Of a stretch of DNA of 64,000 bases, positions 38,554-46,404 are shown piece after piece (the first letter of the stretch is position 1; each line of letters starts with the position of its first letter). The notes beneath the pieces were generated by a model. That model had not been told where the DNA came from and ran no database searches. It was given only the letters and a program-made list of their open reading frames with translations. The stretch comes from Vibrio crassostreae. Lineage in GTDB: Bacteria; Pseudomonadota; Gammaproteobacteria; Enterobacterales; Vibrionaceae. The DNA is taken from NCBI RefSeq assembly GCF_024347415.1, contig NZ_AP025476.1, positions 1,550,001-1,614,000 of the forward strand, written 5' to 3'. The position numbers and the translations under genes were made by a program.

Positions 38554-38991
38554 ATGAAAAAATTCAGAACAAACCTTTTGCCATTCACTCTTCTAGTCAG
38601 CGGTTTCTTCTCAAGCCTTGCATGGTCTTCGAGCGTAATGTTGGATGATATTTCGGCAATAGCGAAGCTTATTTATGACAGTGACCCTCAAGTTCAAGCA
38701 ACGAGCGACGTTAAACAAATCAAGAATAATCAATCTCTGACGTACCGAATTACAAAGGAAGAAGCGGAAAGCGATTTGTGGTCGATCGTTATTATTGATG
38801 GACAAAGTGATGAGATGGCAGACGGTGGTCAGAAATTACTTACCAATATCGACAACATGAATTTTCATCGAGAACTTGACGGCAGCTTACTCATCAAAAT
38901 ATCGAAGCACCGACCAGGCGATGTAAATACGACGAACTGGTTAAAGGCACCAGAAGGCAGTTTTTACCTTGTGAAGTATGTGTACTTATAG
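38554..38991 (+). CDS. exported protein upstream of secD2 (DUF1214-like C-terminus)
   Basis: 145 aa with a signal peptide (LPFTLLVSGFFSSLAWSSS). The last 35 residues, DGSLLIKISKHRP then NWLKAPEGSFYLVKYVYL, look like the end of DUF1214 domains, which usually read NWLPAP-x-G-x-F. It ends nine bases before secD2. In V. alginolyticus this place is held by VemP, a secretion-monitoring arrest peptide; the VemP arrest motif as I remember it (HRI-x-GWKETNAMYVALN) is absent. Whether this protein also stalls, or is simply an exported enzyme fragment, is open. Confidence 0.7.
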   Translation: MKKFRTNLLPFTLLVSGFFSSLAWSSSVMLDDISAIAKLIYDSDPQVQATSDVKQIKNNQSLTYRITKEEAESDLWSIVIIDGQSDEMADGGQKLLTNIDNMNFHRELDGSLLIKISKHRPGDVNTTNWLKAPEGSFYLVKYVYL

Positions 38992-39000
38992 GATAGAGAA

Positions 39001-40761
39001 ATGAAAAGAATATTTGCTTATTTCTTGCTGATTCTCTTACTGATTAGCGCAATACCGAGCTTTTTTGGCGAAAAGCCTGCTTTGGTTCTAAATCACGCTG
39101 ACAGCACCTTATCCATTGAGCCTTTACTAAGCACGTTAGTTGAAAATCAGATAACTCCGTTAGGTATTGATAATCGACAAGACGAAACTACGTTAATCTT
39201 TGAAAGCAAAGCAGAACAACGAGAAGCGCAACAGGCATTGTCATTGGCGTTTCCTTTGGCTCATTCTCATTTTTCATTCGTCAGTGCCGCTCCTCAACTC
39301 TTCAGTCACATAGGGCTAACGCCGATCAATCTTGGGTTGGATCTGCGTGGTGGCGTGCAGTTTATGTTGCAAGTAGAAGTCAATGAAAGTGCGAGAAGTT
39401 TGGTCGAAGCGACGTCTACCAATGTCCGACATTTGGCTAGTGCACAAGGAATACGTAGTCGAATTACTGATATCGATAACAATGGATTTTCGGTAATTCT
39501 TACCAACTCGAATAGAAAGGATTCCAACAATACTCAAAGCTTAACCGATCAAATGCGTTCGCAGTTTCCCGAATGGAAAGTCAGCGTAAATGAGAATGTA
39601 TTGCGTTTTACGCTTGAAGAAAGTGTCCAGGAGGAGCAAGCAAGCCTCGCTATGCAGCAAACCTTAAATATCATGCGTCAGCGTATTGAAAGTTTAGGCA
39701 TCACTGAAGCTGTAACCCAACGTCAGGGCGCTGACCGTATATTGATTGAGCTTCCTGGAGTTCAAGACCCGCAAATTGCAAAGCGTGTTATTGGTGCGAC
39801 GGCGACAATCTCTTTTCATACGGTTGTAGATTCAAGCCAAGCTGCACAGGTTCATGACACGCGTGATGGAGAACCTGTACGTCTGTCTAGGCAGCCGGTG
39901 TTAACGGGAGAGTACATTATTGGTGCATCCGCATCGGTTGGCGAGTTTGGACAACCTGAAGTGAACCTAGTGTTGAGCAGTGCGGGAGGCAGCAAAATGT
40001 CTGACTTCTCACGGAGCAACATCGGTAAACCTATGGTGACCTTATACAGCGAATATCATCAAGATCACAACAACCAACTTGTTCAACGGCATGAAGTGAT
40101 CAACATCGCTACCATCCAAAGCCAATTAGGAAGTCGTTTTAGAATTACGGGGATCGGGCAGATTTCTGACGCTCAAGACTTGGCGCTAATTTTACGTTCT
40201 GGCTCATTGACCGTACCTGTAACCATTATTGATGAGCAAGTGATTGGTCCAAGCCTAGGTGAAGAAAACATTCAAAAAGGTCTACTTGCTGTATTGGTTG
40301 GTTTAGCTCTGACATTTTTGTCGATGCTTGTTTTGTACCGAAGATTTGGCGTTATTGCTTGTGCCGCGCTTATCACCAATATTGTCATGATTGTGGGTTT
40401 CTTATCATTGATACCGGGAGCAACGCTTACTTTGCCGGGTATTGCGGGCCTTGTACTCACCATGGGCATGGCGGTTGATACTAACGTTCTGGTGTTTGAA
40501 CGAATCAAAGAAGAAATGCGTTCAGGAAGATCGCTATCGAGTGCGATACCGAGAGGTTATAAAGAGGCTAGAAGTACGATTATTGACGCAAACCTTACGT
40601 CGTTGATCACTGCGATTATTCTGTTTGCGATTGGTTATGGTGCCGTGAAGGGCTTTGCCATAACACTCGGGATTGGACTGTTGACCAGTATGTTTACGGG
40701 ATTATTTTATAGCCAAATGTGGATGACAAAACTTTGGGGGTATGAGAATGACAAAGTTTGA
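39001..40761 (+). CDS. secD: SecD paralogue (SecD2)
   Basis: Inner-membrane part of the SecDF motor, which pulls proteins across the membrane using an ion gradient. 586 aa, with the P1 head (GLDLRGGVQFMLQVEV; RIESLGITEAVTQRQGADRILIELPGV) and six helices. The proton/sodium-path aspartate is in GMAVDTNVLVFERIKEE. Separate from any yajC-secD-secF cluster, so this is the second copy that Vibrio carry. In V. alginolyticus SecDF2 works at low sodium. The stop overlaps secF by 20 bases. Confidence 0.92.
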   Translation: MKRIFAYFLLILLLISAIPSFFGEKPALVLNHADSTLSIEPLLSTLVENQITPLGIDNRQDETTLIFESKAEQREAQQALSLAFPLAHSHFSFVSAAPQLFSHIGLTPINLGLDLRGGVQFMLQVEVNESARSLVEATSTNVRHLASAQGIRSRITDIDNNGFSVILTNSNRKDSNNTQSLTDQMRSQFPEWKVSVNENVLRFTLEESVQEEQASLAMQQTLNIMRQRIESLGITEAVTQRQGADRILIELPGVQDPQIAKRVIGATATISFHTVVDSSQAAQVHDTRDGEPVRLSRQPVLTGEYIIGASASVGEFGQPEVNLVLSSAGGSKMSDFSRSNIGKPMVTLYSEYHQDHNNQLVQRHEVINIATIQSQLGSRFRITGIGQISDAQDLALILRSGSLTVPVTIIDEQVIGPSLGEENIQKGLLAVLVGLALTFLSMLVLYRRFGVIACAALITNIVMIVGFLSLIPGATLTLPGIAGLVLTMGMAVDTNVLVFERIKEEMRSGRSLSSAIPRGYKEARSTIIDANLTSLITAIILFAIGYGAVKGFAITLGIGLLTSMFTGLFYSQMWMTKLWGYENDKV

Positions 40762-41692
40762 CCAGTTGGTCGCTGATATTCAGTGGTCAAAAGTAAGGTG
40801 GAACGGTTTATTGGTTTCACTTGGGTTGATGTTTATATCAATTGTCCTGATATCGACCAAAAGTTTCACGCTTGGGCTTGAGTTTACCGGTGGTATCTCT
40901 CATGTTGTCAATACAGATATTCCAGTGACTTTGGAAGCGATGCAGTCAGCTTTGAATACGGTATTTGATGAATTACCCAATCTAGTGCCCGATGTTACCT
41001 ACCAAACTTGGCAGTTACAGTTTCCTATCGGCGGAACGGGTGAGTTGGAGTTGTTGCAGTGGTTGAGAGCCGTGGAATTGGAACTAGGTCATCCCCTTAA
41101 TCTAGTGTCTAGCTCGGTTGTTGGTGCGCAAGTCGGTGAGCAATTATTTGAACAAGGTGGTTTGGCTCTGCTCGTTGCATCTATCGCTATTATGTTTTAT
41201 TTAACCGTGCGGTTTGAATGGCGATTAGCCTTGGGAGCGATTGTTGCTCTGTTACATGATGTGCTGGTGGTTTTAGCGTTGTTTGTCTTGTTTTCGATTG
41301 AATTTAATCTGACGGCACTGGCGGCATTGCTTGCGGTCGTGGGGTATTCACTCAATGACTCTATTGTGATCGGAGATCGAATCCGTGAGTACCTGACCCG
41401 TAGACCGAATCAAAGTACCAGTGAGTCAACGGATCAGGCGATAAGGGCGTCGTTGTTTAGGACTTTAGTGACATCTGGAACGACGTTATTGACAGTAAGC
41501 AGTATCGGCCTTATCGCAGGTGGCACATTAAGTGGCTTTGCGTTTGCATTGTTTGCCGGGATTATTGTGGGTACTTGGTCTTCGCTGGTGATTGGAACCG
41601 CAATACCGGAAAGGATTGGTTTGTCAGCTGATCATTATAAGCCCAAAGCTCCTTTGTTAGATGAAGGCGGTCACCCTATTCATAGCCAATAA
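40742..41692 (+). CDS. secF: SecF paralogue (SecF2)
   Basis: Partner of SecD2, 316 aa. The signature LGLEFTGGISHVVNT follows TM1, and the ion-path block VVGYSLNDSIVIGDRIREYL is in the C-terminal helices. Its start lies within secD, so the pair is coupled. The stop is directly followed by short repeats (41693-41720) and no clear terminator. Confidence 0.92.
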   Translation: MRMTKFDQLVADIQWSKVRWNGLLVSLGLMFISIVLISTKSFTLGLEFTGGISHVVNTDIPVTLEAMQSALNTVFDELPNLVPDVTYQTWQLQFPIGGTGELELLQWLRAVELELGHPLNLVSSSVVGAQVGEQLFEQGGLALLVASIAIMFYLTVRFEWRLALGAIVALLHDVLVVLALFVLFSIEFNLTALAALLAVVGYSLNDSIVIGDRIREYLTRRPNQSTSESTDQAIRASLFRTLVTSGTTLLTVSSIGLIAGGTLSGFAFALFAGIIVGTWSSLVIGTAIPERIGLSADHYKPKAPLLDEGGHPIHSQ

Positions 41693-41721
41693 CTAATAGT
41701 CAATAACTAATAACTAATAGC
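41693..41721. repeat. short degenerate repeat after secF2
   Basis: CAATAACTAATAGT-like units, two to three copies, beginning at the secF2 stop codon. Confidence 0.45.
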
Positions 41722-41919
41722 AAATTTAAGCTTTATGGCTCCTATATTGGAGCCTTTCTTTTGCCTAAGAAAATTTAATCAGTGTCTAAATGTTATTGTC
41801 GTCATTACATTTAATATTATCTAATAATAATGCTGTTGGATTTAAATATAAAGTAAAGATAATAGTATGTCTCTATCATTAATTTTGTATTAGTAATGAT
41901 TTACAGTGACCTCTATTTT

Positions 41920-41934
41920 GAATTTCTGTAATTC
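41920..41934. promoter_or_regulatory. shared palindrome, site 2 (outer-membrane barrel gene)
   Basis: GAATTTCTGTAATTC, perfect arms, 61 bases before the GTG at 41995. Confidence 0.6.
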
Positions 41935-41994
41935 GTCGTAAACAAGATGCGATTGAGTACAATTACCTCGACATTAAATATTAAGGAATACATT

Positions 41995-42678
41995 GTGAAA
42001 AAAATCGTATTAACTATCTCTGCTATTTTACCTTTAACTCTTTCAGTTGCTGCAAATGCAAATCAGGACATCGATTTTTCAAACCCAGTGTCGACGTATT
42101 CTTATGCAAACCTAGGTTATGATAGTGATGGGTTTACCGCAGGTATTGCTGCAAGTCAGGATTTTAGCAATGGTTCAGCCATGCTTGAGTACATTGGAGC
42201 GAATGATTTTTATCAACATAACTTTATTGCGACATTAGCGAATAGCAATCGTGATGCAGCATTGCAACTGGATTATCTTTGGGATACGGATTATCGCGAT
42301 ACAAGCAAAAATTCACGTACGGTTTTTATTAATGCGATAAATACAACATCGATTGACTCTAATTTCAGCATCTCTCCAAAATTAGGTTTAGGTTTAAATA
42401 ACAATGACCTATCAAAAAATACAAGTTATCTAGCGAGTGCGGCACTGACCATGACCTACGCATTTAATCGTGTCGTTTGGCTTGATATTACACCAGAATA
42501 TACTTACAGCTTTAATGATCAAAAACAGAAAGTCGGCGGTAAAGATAGTTACCGAGATTCATCCATTGAAACCAATCTAGGCTTCAAAGTGACACCGAAT
42601 CAGTTTGTTGAAACAACATACCGCTACGATGAAAATAATGATCATTATACAGGTATCCGCTACAACATGAGATTTTAA
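41995..42678 (+). CDS. small outer-membrane beta-barrel protein
   Basis: 227 aa from GTG 41995, chosen for the AAGGA eight bases upstream and the clean signal peptide (cut near ANANQ). The mature part is made of alternating polar/aromatic strands and ends YTGIRYNMRF, the terminal phenylalanine of barrel proteins. About eight to ten strands are likely. No named family recognised. Preceded by the shared palindrome, so it belongs to the putative regulon. Confidence 0.75.
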   Translation: MKKIVLTISAILPLTLSVAANANQDIDFSNPVSTYSYANLGYDSDGFTAGIAASQDFSNGSAMLEYIGANDFYQHNFIATLANSNRDAALQLDYLWDTDYRDTSKNSRTVFINAINTTSIDSNFSISPKLGLGLNNNDLSKNTSYLASAALTMTYAFNRVVWLDITPEYTYSFNDQKQKVGGKDSYRDSSIETNLGFKVTPNQFVETTYRYDENNDHYTGIRYNMRF

Positions 42679-42742
42679 CAGACAAGCCTCCATTGTTAAG
42701 TTGCTGTATTTATTTCATTGATGAAGTGTACAGTCTCTTAAC

Positions 42743-42826
42743 TAGTCGCTGTTTAATAGTCGCTGTTTAATAGTTAATAGTTAATAGTTAATAGTTAATA
42801 GTTAATAGTTAATAGTTAATAGTTAA
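42743..42826. repeat. nested tandem repeats
   Basis: TAGTCGCTGTTTAA twice (42743-42770), then TAGTTAA eight times (42771-42826). Located 65-150 bases after the barrel gene. Copy number is probably variable. Confidence 0.85.
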
Positions 42827-42886
42827 CGCGAATTCTGTCCATCAATGAATTTTTATTAAATATTTAAAGAATAAAGGTTTTCATGC

Positions 42887-43015
42887 ATGAAAATAATAAC
42901 CGATCAACCATTAATTCTCTACGGGAAAGTACCCTTTAAATACATCTACTTTTGGTTGTCTTCTTATGTGGTGGTTATGTGTGGGTTCTTGTTTGTGATA
43001 GGGGGAATGAGTTGA
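42887..43015 (+). CDS. candidate 42-aa membrane protein
   Basis: Open frame starting MKIITDQPLILYGKVPF, with a hydrophobic segment (YFWLSSYVVVMCGFLFVIGG) before the stop. AAAGG lies nine bases upstream of the ATG. Its size and single helix are typical of bacterial small membrane proteins. Conservation is untested. Confidence 0.45.
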   Translation: MKIITDQPLILYGKVPFKYIYFWLSSYVVVMCGFLFVIGGMS

Positions 43016-43113
43016 AACGATTTGTACCAAATAGAGACGTTGAATCGTACTGTGACGTTTAATCGCATAGTGAAGTAAGCCACTATGCGAAGGTTAATTA
43101 AATCTATTTATGA

Positions 43114-43188
43114 TTATATCCGTAACGTTAAAAATGACATGAAAATCAAATAACCAAGAATAATGGCAATAAGTGGAAAGTATTTCAT
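43114..43188 (-). CDS. candidate 24-aa membrane peptide
   Basis: Frame MKYFPLIAIILGYLIFMSFL plus TLRI, one hydrophobic helix. GGAGA stands seven bases before the ATG, as good a ribosome site as any in the window. The shared palindrome at 43249-43263 lies 61 bases upstream, in the same place as in the other regulon members. It is the divergent partner of mscS. Confidence 0.55.
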   Translation of the reverse strand: MKYFPLIAIILGYLIFMSFLTLRI

Positions 43189-43248
43189 GGATTATCTCCA
43201 TCAATTTTCTGATGACTATTTATCGCATGATTTCTTCGAGTGAAACAT

Positions 43249-43263
43249 GAATTAGAGAAATTC
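43249..43263. promoter_or_regulatory. shared palindrome, site 3 (mscS / 24-aa peptide)
   Basis: GAATTAGAGAAATTC, perfect arms, between divergent start codons at 43188 (minus) and 43377 (plus). Confidence 0.6.
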
Positions 43264-43376
43264 ATTATTACTCAAGTCGCAAAGAACCGTTCTTGATTTA
43301 TGTTAATTATTATTGGCGCCATCAGTGAAACTGTATGAACCCAGATAGAGCCTCTCTACTAAATCAAAGGTCAATT

Positions 43377-45176
43377 ATGGTCACTCGACTTGTAACTCTT
43401 TTCTTTTCAACCCAAATTCTTTTGCTTAGTTCATTGGTTCACGGTCAAGACAAGCTCGGCTTTGTAGATACCTCAACGCCCAATAGCACCTTGTCTGGTT
43501 TTATTACGTATTCTGAGCACGTGCTCCATTATTGGCAGCTTGAACAACTCCATTTACCTGAAGCCCAACATGCTTATGCTCAAGTAATTCGTACCATGGA
43601 TCTGTCACATCTTCCTAATCGCAGTAGAACCGTAGTCGTGATGGAAAGAATCATTTTGCTCCACGAAATTCTAAATAGGTTAGGGCAAGACGTTCAATTA
43701 CACCCTTCAGAAACTACGTCGACAGAAGGTGAGTCTGGGAGCCAGTGGCGTCTTGCGAACACCGACATCTTAATCGCTAAGCAGATGAGTGGTGAGAAAG
43801 TCGGCCAATATCTATTTACGGCCACATCCGTTAACAGCTTATCTAAATGGTATCGTTTGATATCAATGTCCACTGAGAAAAATGAACATGACATTGATCT
43901 ATACCATGAGTTTCTAATTCTCCCTGGCCCGCTGTTTTCAATCTCAGTGATTCAGTCTTTACCAGAAAGCTTTAATACCTTGTACGCATCGATTCCTCTT
44001 TGGCAGTGGTTCGCTTTAGTAAGCGTATTTTTACTATGTCGATTTATGATTAAGTTAAGTTTTTCTTTTGGTGAACGCTGGAACTTACATTGGTATCGAA
44101 ATGGGTTGAAATGGCAAATTGGCCGCCAGTTATCTCTCGTTGGGGTTGTCTTTATACTGTTTATTACCCGAAAAGTGATTGATGACGGAATCTGGATCAC
44201 TGGAGGTATCTACCAGTTTTTGTCTACCTCTTTTCTAATTGGGCAGTTTTTCTTCGTTTCGTGGTTGATTATGACCATCTTCAATTACTTTGCTGAGCTG
44301 TATGTATTTAATAAACACGAAGGCAAGTATGTTGATTCCTCTTTAATTACGGTACTCGCGCGTATTTTTGGTGGCCTTACGATTGCCATTTTGGGCATTT
44401 ACGTGGTCGATTTCATGGGCTTTTCAATTTCTCCAATTGTTACGGGCTTAGGCGTTGGTGGTTTAGCGGTGGCGCTCGCTATTCGCCCGGTATTGGAAAA
44501 CGTGATTAATGGACTGACTTTGTATGCTGACGGTGGAATTAAAATTGGTGAGCTGTGTCGCTATGGTGACAATTTAGGAACGATTGAGAGCATAGGGCTA
44601 CGTTCTACGCGAATCAGAACATTAGAACGCTCTTTAATCACTATTCCCAATTCCGAGTTTGCCAACATGGAAATTGATAATCTAGAACGCCGTGACAAGC
44701 GCCGGATGAATCACCGTTTGAGGTTACGTTCTGAGCTGACTCAAGATCAACTGAAACTCCTTGTTGTTGGTATAAGGCGGCTGCTATTACAACATCCTAA
44801 ACTCGATGAAGATCCGGTGAGGGCAAGGTTTGTAGGTGTCGGTGAGTTTGCGATACATATCGATTTACTCGCTTATATTATATGCAAAGACCATGACGAG
44901 TTTCTTGCTGTTCAAGAGGACGTGATGTTTTCGGTGATGCAGCAAATTGAAGCCGTCGGTGCCCAGTTGGCGTTCTCCAATCAATACCAACTTACGCAGG
45001 GACTTAAACCCATTGATGAGGAACTAAAAGAGAAAGCGAGCGAAACAGTTAAGCAATGGCAAGATAATAATAACTATCCGTTTCCTGACTTTAGTTATGA
45101 ATTTAAAGATGGGATTAAAGACAGCATTATGTATCCAGCCAAGAGTTCAGCAGTTCGAGCAAATGCTAATGGCTAG
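43377..45176 (+). CDS. MscS-family mechanosensitive channel with periplasmic domain
   Basis: Opens under membrane tension to release solutes after hypo-osmotic shock. I chose ATG 43377 (AAAGG six bases upstream, followed by a signal peptide ending VHGQ); ATG 43335 is an alternative. A periplasmic region of about 180 residues precedes four or five membrane helices. The pore helix is MGFSISPIVTGLGVGGLAVALAIRPVLENVINGL, and the beta domain follows (IKIGELCRYGDNLGTIESIGLRSTRIRTLERSLITIPNSEF). Longer than MscS (599 aa), like the YnaI/YbiO group. Confidence 0.9.
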   Translation: MVTRLVTLFFSTQILLLSSLVHGQDKLGFVDTSTPNSTLSGFITYSEHVLHYWQLEQLHLPEAQHAYAQVIRTMDLSHLPNRSRTVVVMERIILLHEILNRLGQDVQLHPSETTSTEGESGSQWRLANTDILIAKQMSGEKVGQYLFTATSVNSLSKWYRLISMSTEKNEHDIDLYHEFLILPGPLFSISVIQSLPESFNTLYASIPLWQWFALVSVFLLCRFMIKLSFSFGERWNLHWYRNGLKWQIGRQLSLVGVVFILFITRKVIDDGIWITGGIYQFLSTSFLIGQFFFVSWLIMTIFNYFAELYVFNKHEGKYVDSSLITVLARIFGGLTIAILGIYVVDFMGFSISPIVTGLGVGGLAVALAIRPVLENVINGLTLYADGGIKIGELCRYGDNLGTIESIGLRSTRIRTLERSLITIPNSEFANMEIDNLERRDKRRMNHRLRLRSELTQDQLKLLVVGIRRLLLQHPKLDEDPVRARFVGVGEFAIHIDLLAYIICKDHDEFLAVQEDVMFSVMQQIEAVGAQLAFSNQYQLTQGLKPIDEELKEKASETVKQWQDNNNYPFPDFSYEFKDGIKDSIMYPAKSSAVRANANG

Positions 45177-45204
45177 AAGAACACGCTAATGGCTAGAAAA
45201 ACAC
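45165..45204. repeat. 20-bp tandem duplication across the mscS stop
   Basis: GCTAATGGCTAGAAGAACAC and GCTAATGGCTAGAAAAACAC. The first copy contains the last two sense codons and the TAG of the mscS-like gene. Confidence 0.8.
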
Positions 45205-45233
45205 GCTTTACCTAAGGCTATTATCGCTAATTT

Positions 45234-45248
45234 GAATTTCTCTAATTC
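45234..45248. promoter_or_regulatory. shared palindrome, site 4 (RND operon)
   Basis: GAATTTCTCTAATTC, perfect arms, 65 bases before the ATG at 45313. Confidence 0.6.
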
Positions 45249-45269
45249 ATCGTGTTTACCTTCTATTTA

Positions 45270-45306
45270 CTCCAAAGTAGCGTCAAATATTTAAGCTACT
45301 TTGGAG
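45270..45306 (+). promoter_or_regulatory. perfect 12-bp hairpin that covers the ribosome site of the RND operon
   Basis: CTCCAAAGTAGC (45270-45281) is exactly complementary to GCTACTTTGGAG (45295-45306); the loop is 13 bases. The last four bases, GGAG, are the ribosome site of the ATG at 45313. No U-tract, so not a terminator. Either an RNA switch or a DNA operator dyad. Confidence 0.75.
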
Positions 45307-45312
45307 ATATCT

Positions 45313-46404
45313 ATGCCTCGTGTTCGTCCTTCGCGCATACTTCTTTCTTTATCTGTTTTACTTATGTCAACAGGATGTTCGACCGAAGATTCACCACTCA
45401 TAGGCGATACTCCTCGCCCTGTTCGTTTGACTGAAGTCCAAACCGTGGGTCATCAAGAAATAAGACGTTTTCCAGCCCAAGTCTCTGCGTCTAAGGAAGT
45501 TGAGCTTGCTTTCCGAGTGGGTGGTGAAGTGGTGGAATTTAACTTAAAGCCATCTCAACGAGTAACAAAAGGAGAGATCATTGCTCGACTTGATCAGCGA
45601 GATTTTAAAACGGAAGTTGCGTTAAAAAAGTCGGAGTTTGATTTAGTCAAAAGAGAATTAGATCGCGCAACGCAAATGATGAATAAAAATCTATTGGCTC
45701 AAGCTGAATTTGATGGCATTCATGCTCGCCTTCAAGTTGCACAAGGTTCTCTACAACTAGCTGAAGATAGGCTGAAAGATACTGTCATTACTGCACCTTA
45801 CAGTGGTCGAATAGCAACGACTCACATTGAAAATCATCAACAAGTGCAAGCTCACCAAGGTATCGTTCTTTTGCAAGATCATGAAATGATTGATCTTACT
45901 ATCCAGTTACCGGAGAACGTACTCAGCCAGATGGATGCAAAGAGAATCGACCCATCTTACAAGCCATTAGCGACCTTTAATGGATCGGCGGTTTCCTATC
46001 CTGTCGCTTATAAGCAGCACAAAACGCAAGCAACAGCAGGCACACAAAGCTATGAGGTGACCTTTACACTGGACACACCAAAAGATAATCACACAGTGTA
46101 CCCAGGTATGGGAGCGACGCTTCATCTTGATATCGATAAAATCATTGCCGATAAGCAAGGTACGCAACGTTTTGTCATTCCTGCCAGTGCCATTTTGGAT
46201 AATGACCTTTTGGGGCAATCGCAAGTTTGGGTATACAAGGATGGACAAGTCTTTCCGTTAGATATCAAAATTCAAGGCGTGTCGTCGCGTGGTGCAGTGG
46301 TTTCTGGAGATTTATCTCAGAACAGTTATGTGGTGAGTGCCGGTGTGAGTCAATTGTCACAGGGTATGAGAGTTACGCCTATTGTTCGTGAGCGAGGTTT
46401 ATAA
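45313..46404 (+). CDS. RND efflux periplasmic adaptor
   Basis: Membrane-fusion lipoprotein (lipobox STGC) that bridges an RND pump and the outer membrane. 363 aa: beta-barrel and lipoyl parts (FPAQVSASKEVELAFRVGGEVVEFNLKPSQRVTKGEIIARLDQRDF), a helical hairpin (TEVALKKSEFDLVKRELDRA), the second lipoyl half (LKDTVITAPYSGRIATTHIENHQQV). ATG 45313 is chosen for its GGAG. The stop overlaps the pump gene by one base. Confidence 0.9.
   Translation: MPRVRPSRILLSLSVLLMSTGCSTEDSPLIGDTPRPVRLTEVQTVGHQEIRRFPAQVSASKEVELAFRVGGEVVEFNLKPSQRVTKGEIIARLDQRDFKTEVALKKSEFDLVKRELDRATQMMNKNLLAQAEFDGIHARLQVAQGSLQLAEDRLKDTVITAPYSGRIATTHIENHQQVQAHQGIVLLQDHEMIDLTIQLPENVLSQMDAKRIDPSYKPLATFNGSAVSYPVAYKQHKTQATAGTQSYEVTFTLDTPKDNHTVYPGMGATLHLDIDKIIADKQGTQRFVIPASAILDNDLLGQSQVWVYKDGQVFPLDIKIQGVSSRGAVVSGDLSQNSYVVSAGVSQLSQGMRVTPIVRERGL

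Noticed and set aside
38974..38992. Strong ribosome-site sequestering stem before secD2
   Set aside because: Only five plus three pairs with an internal loop; much weaker than the RND hairpin. Mentioned as a possibility, not called as a feature.
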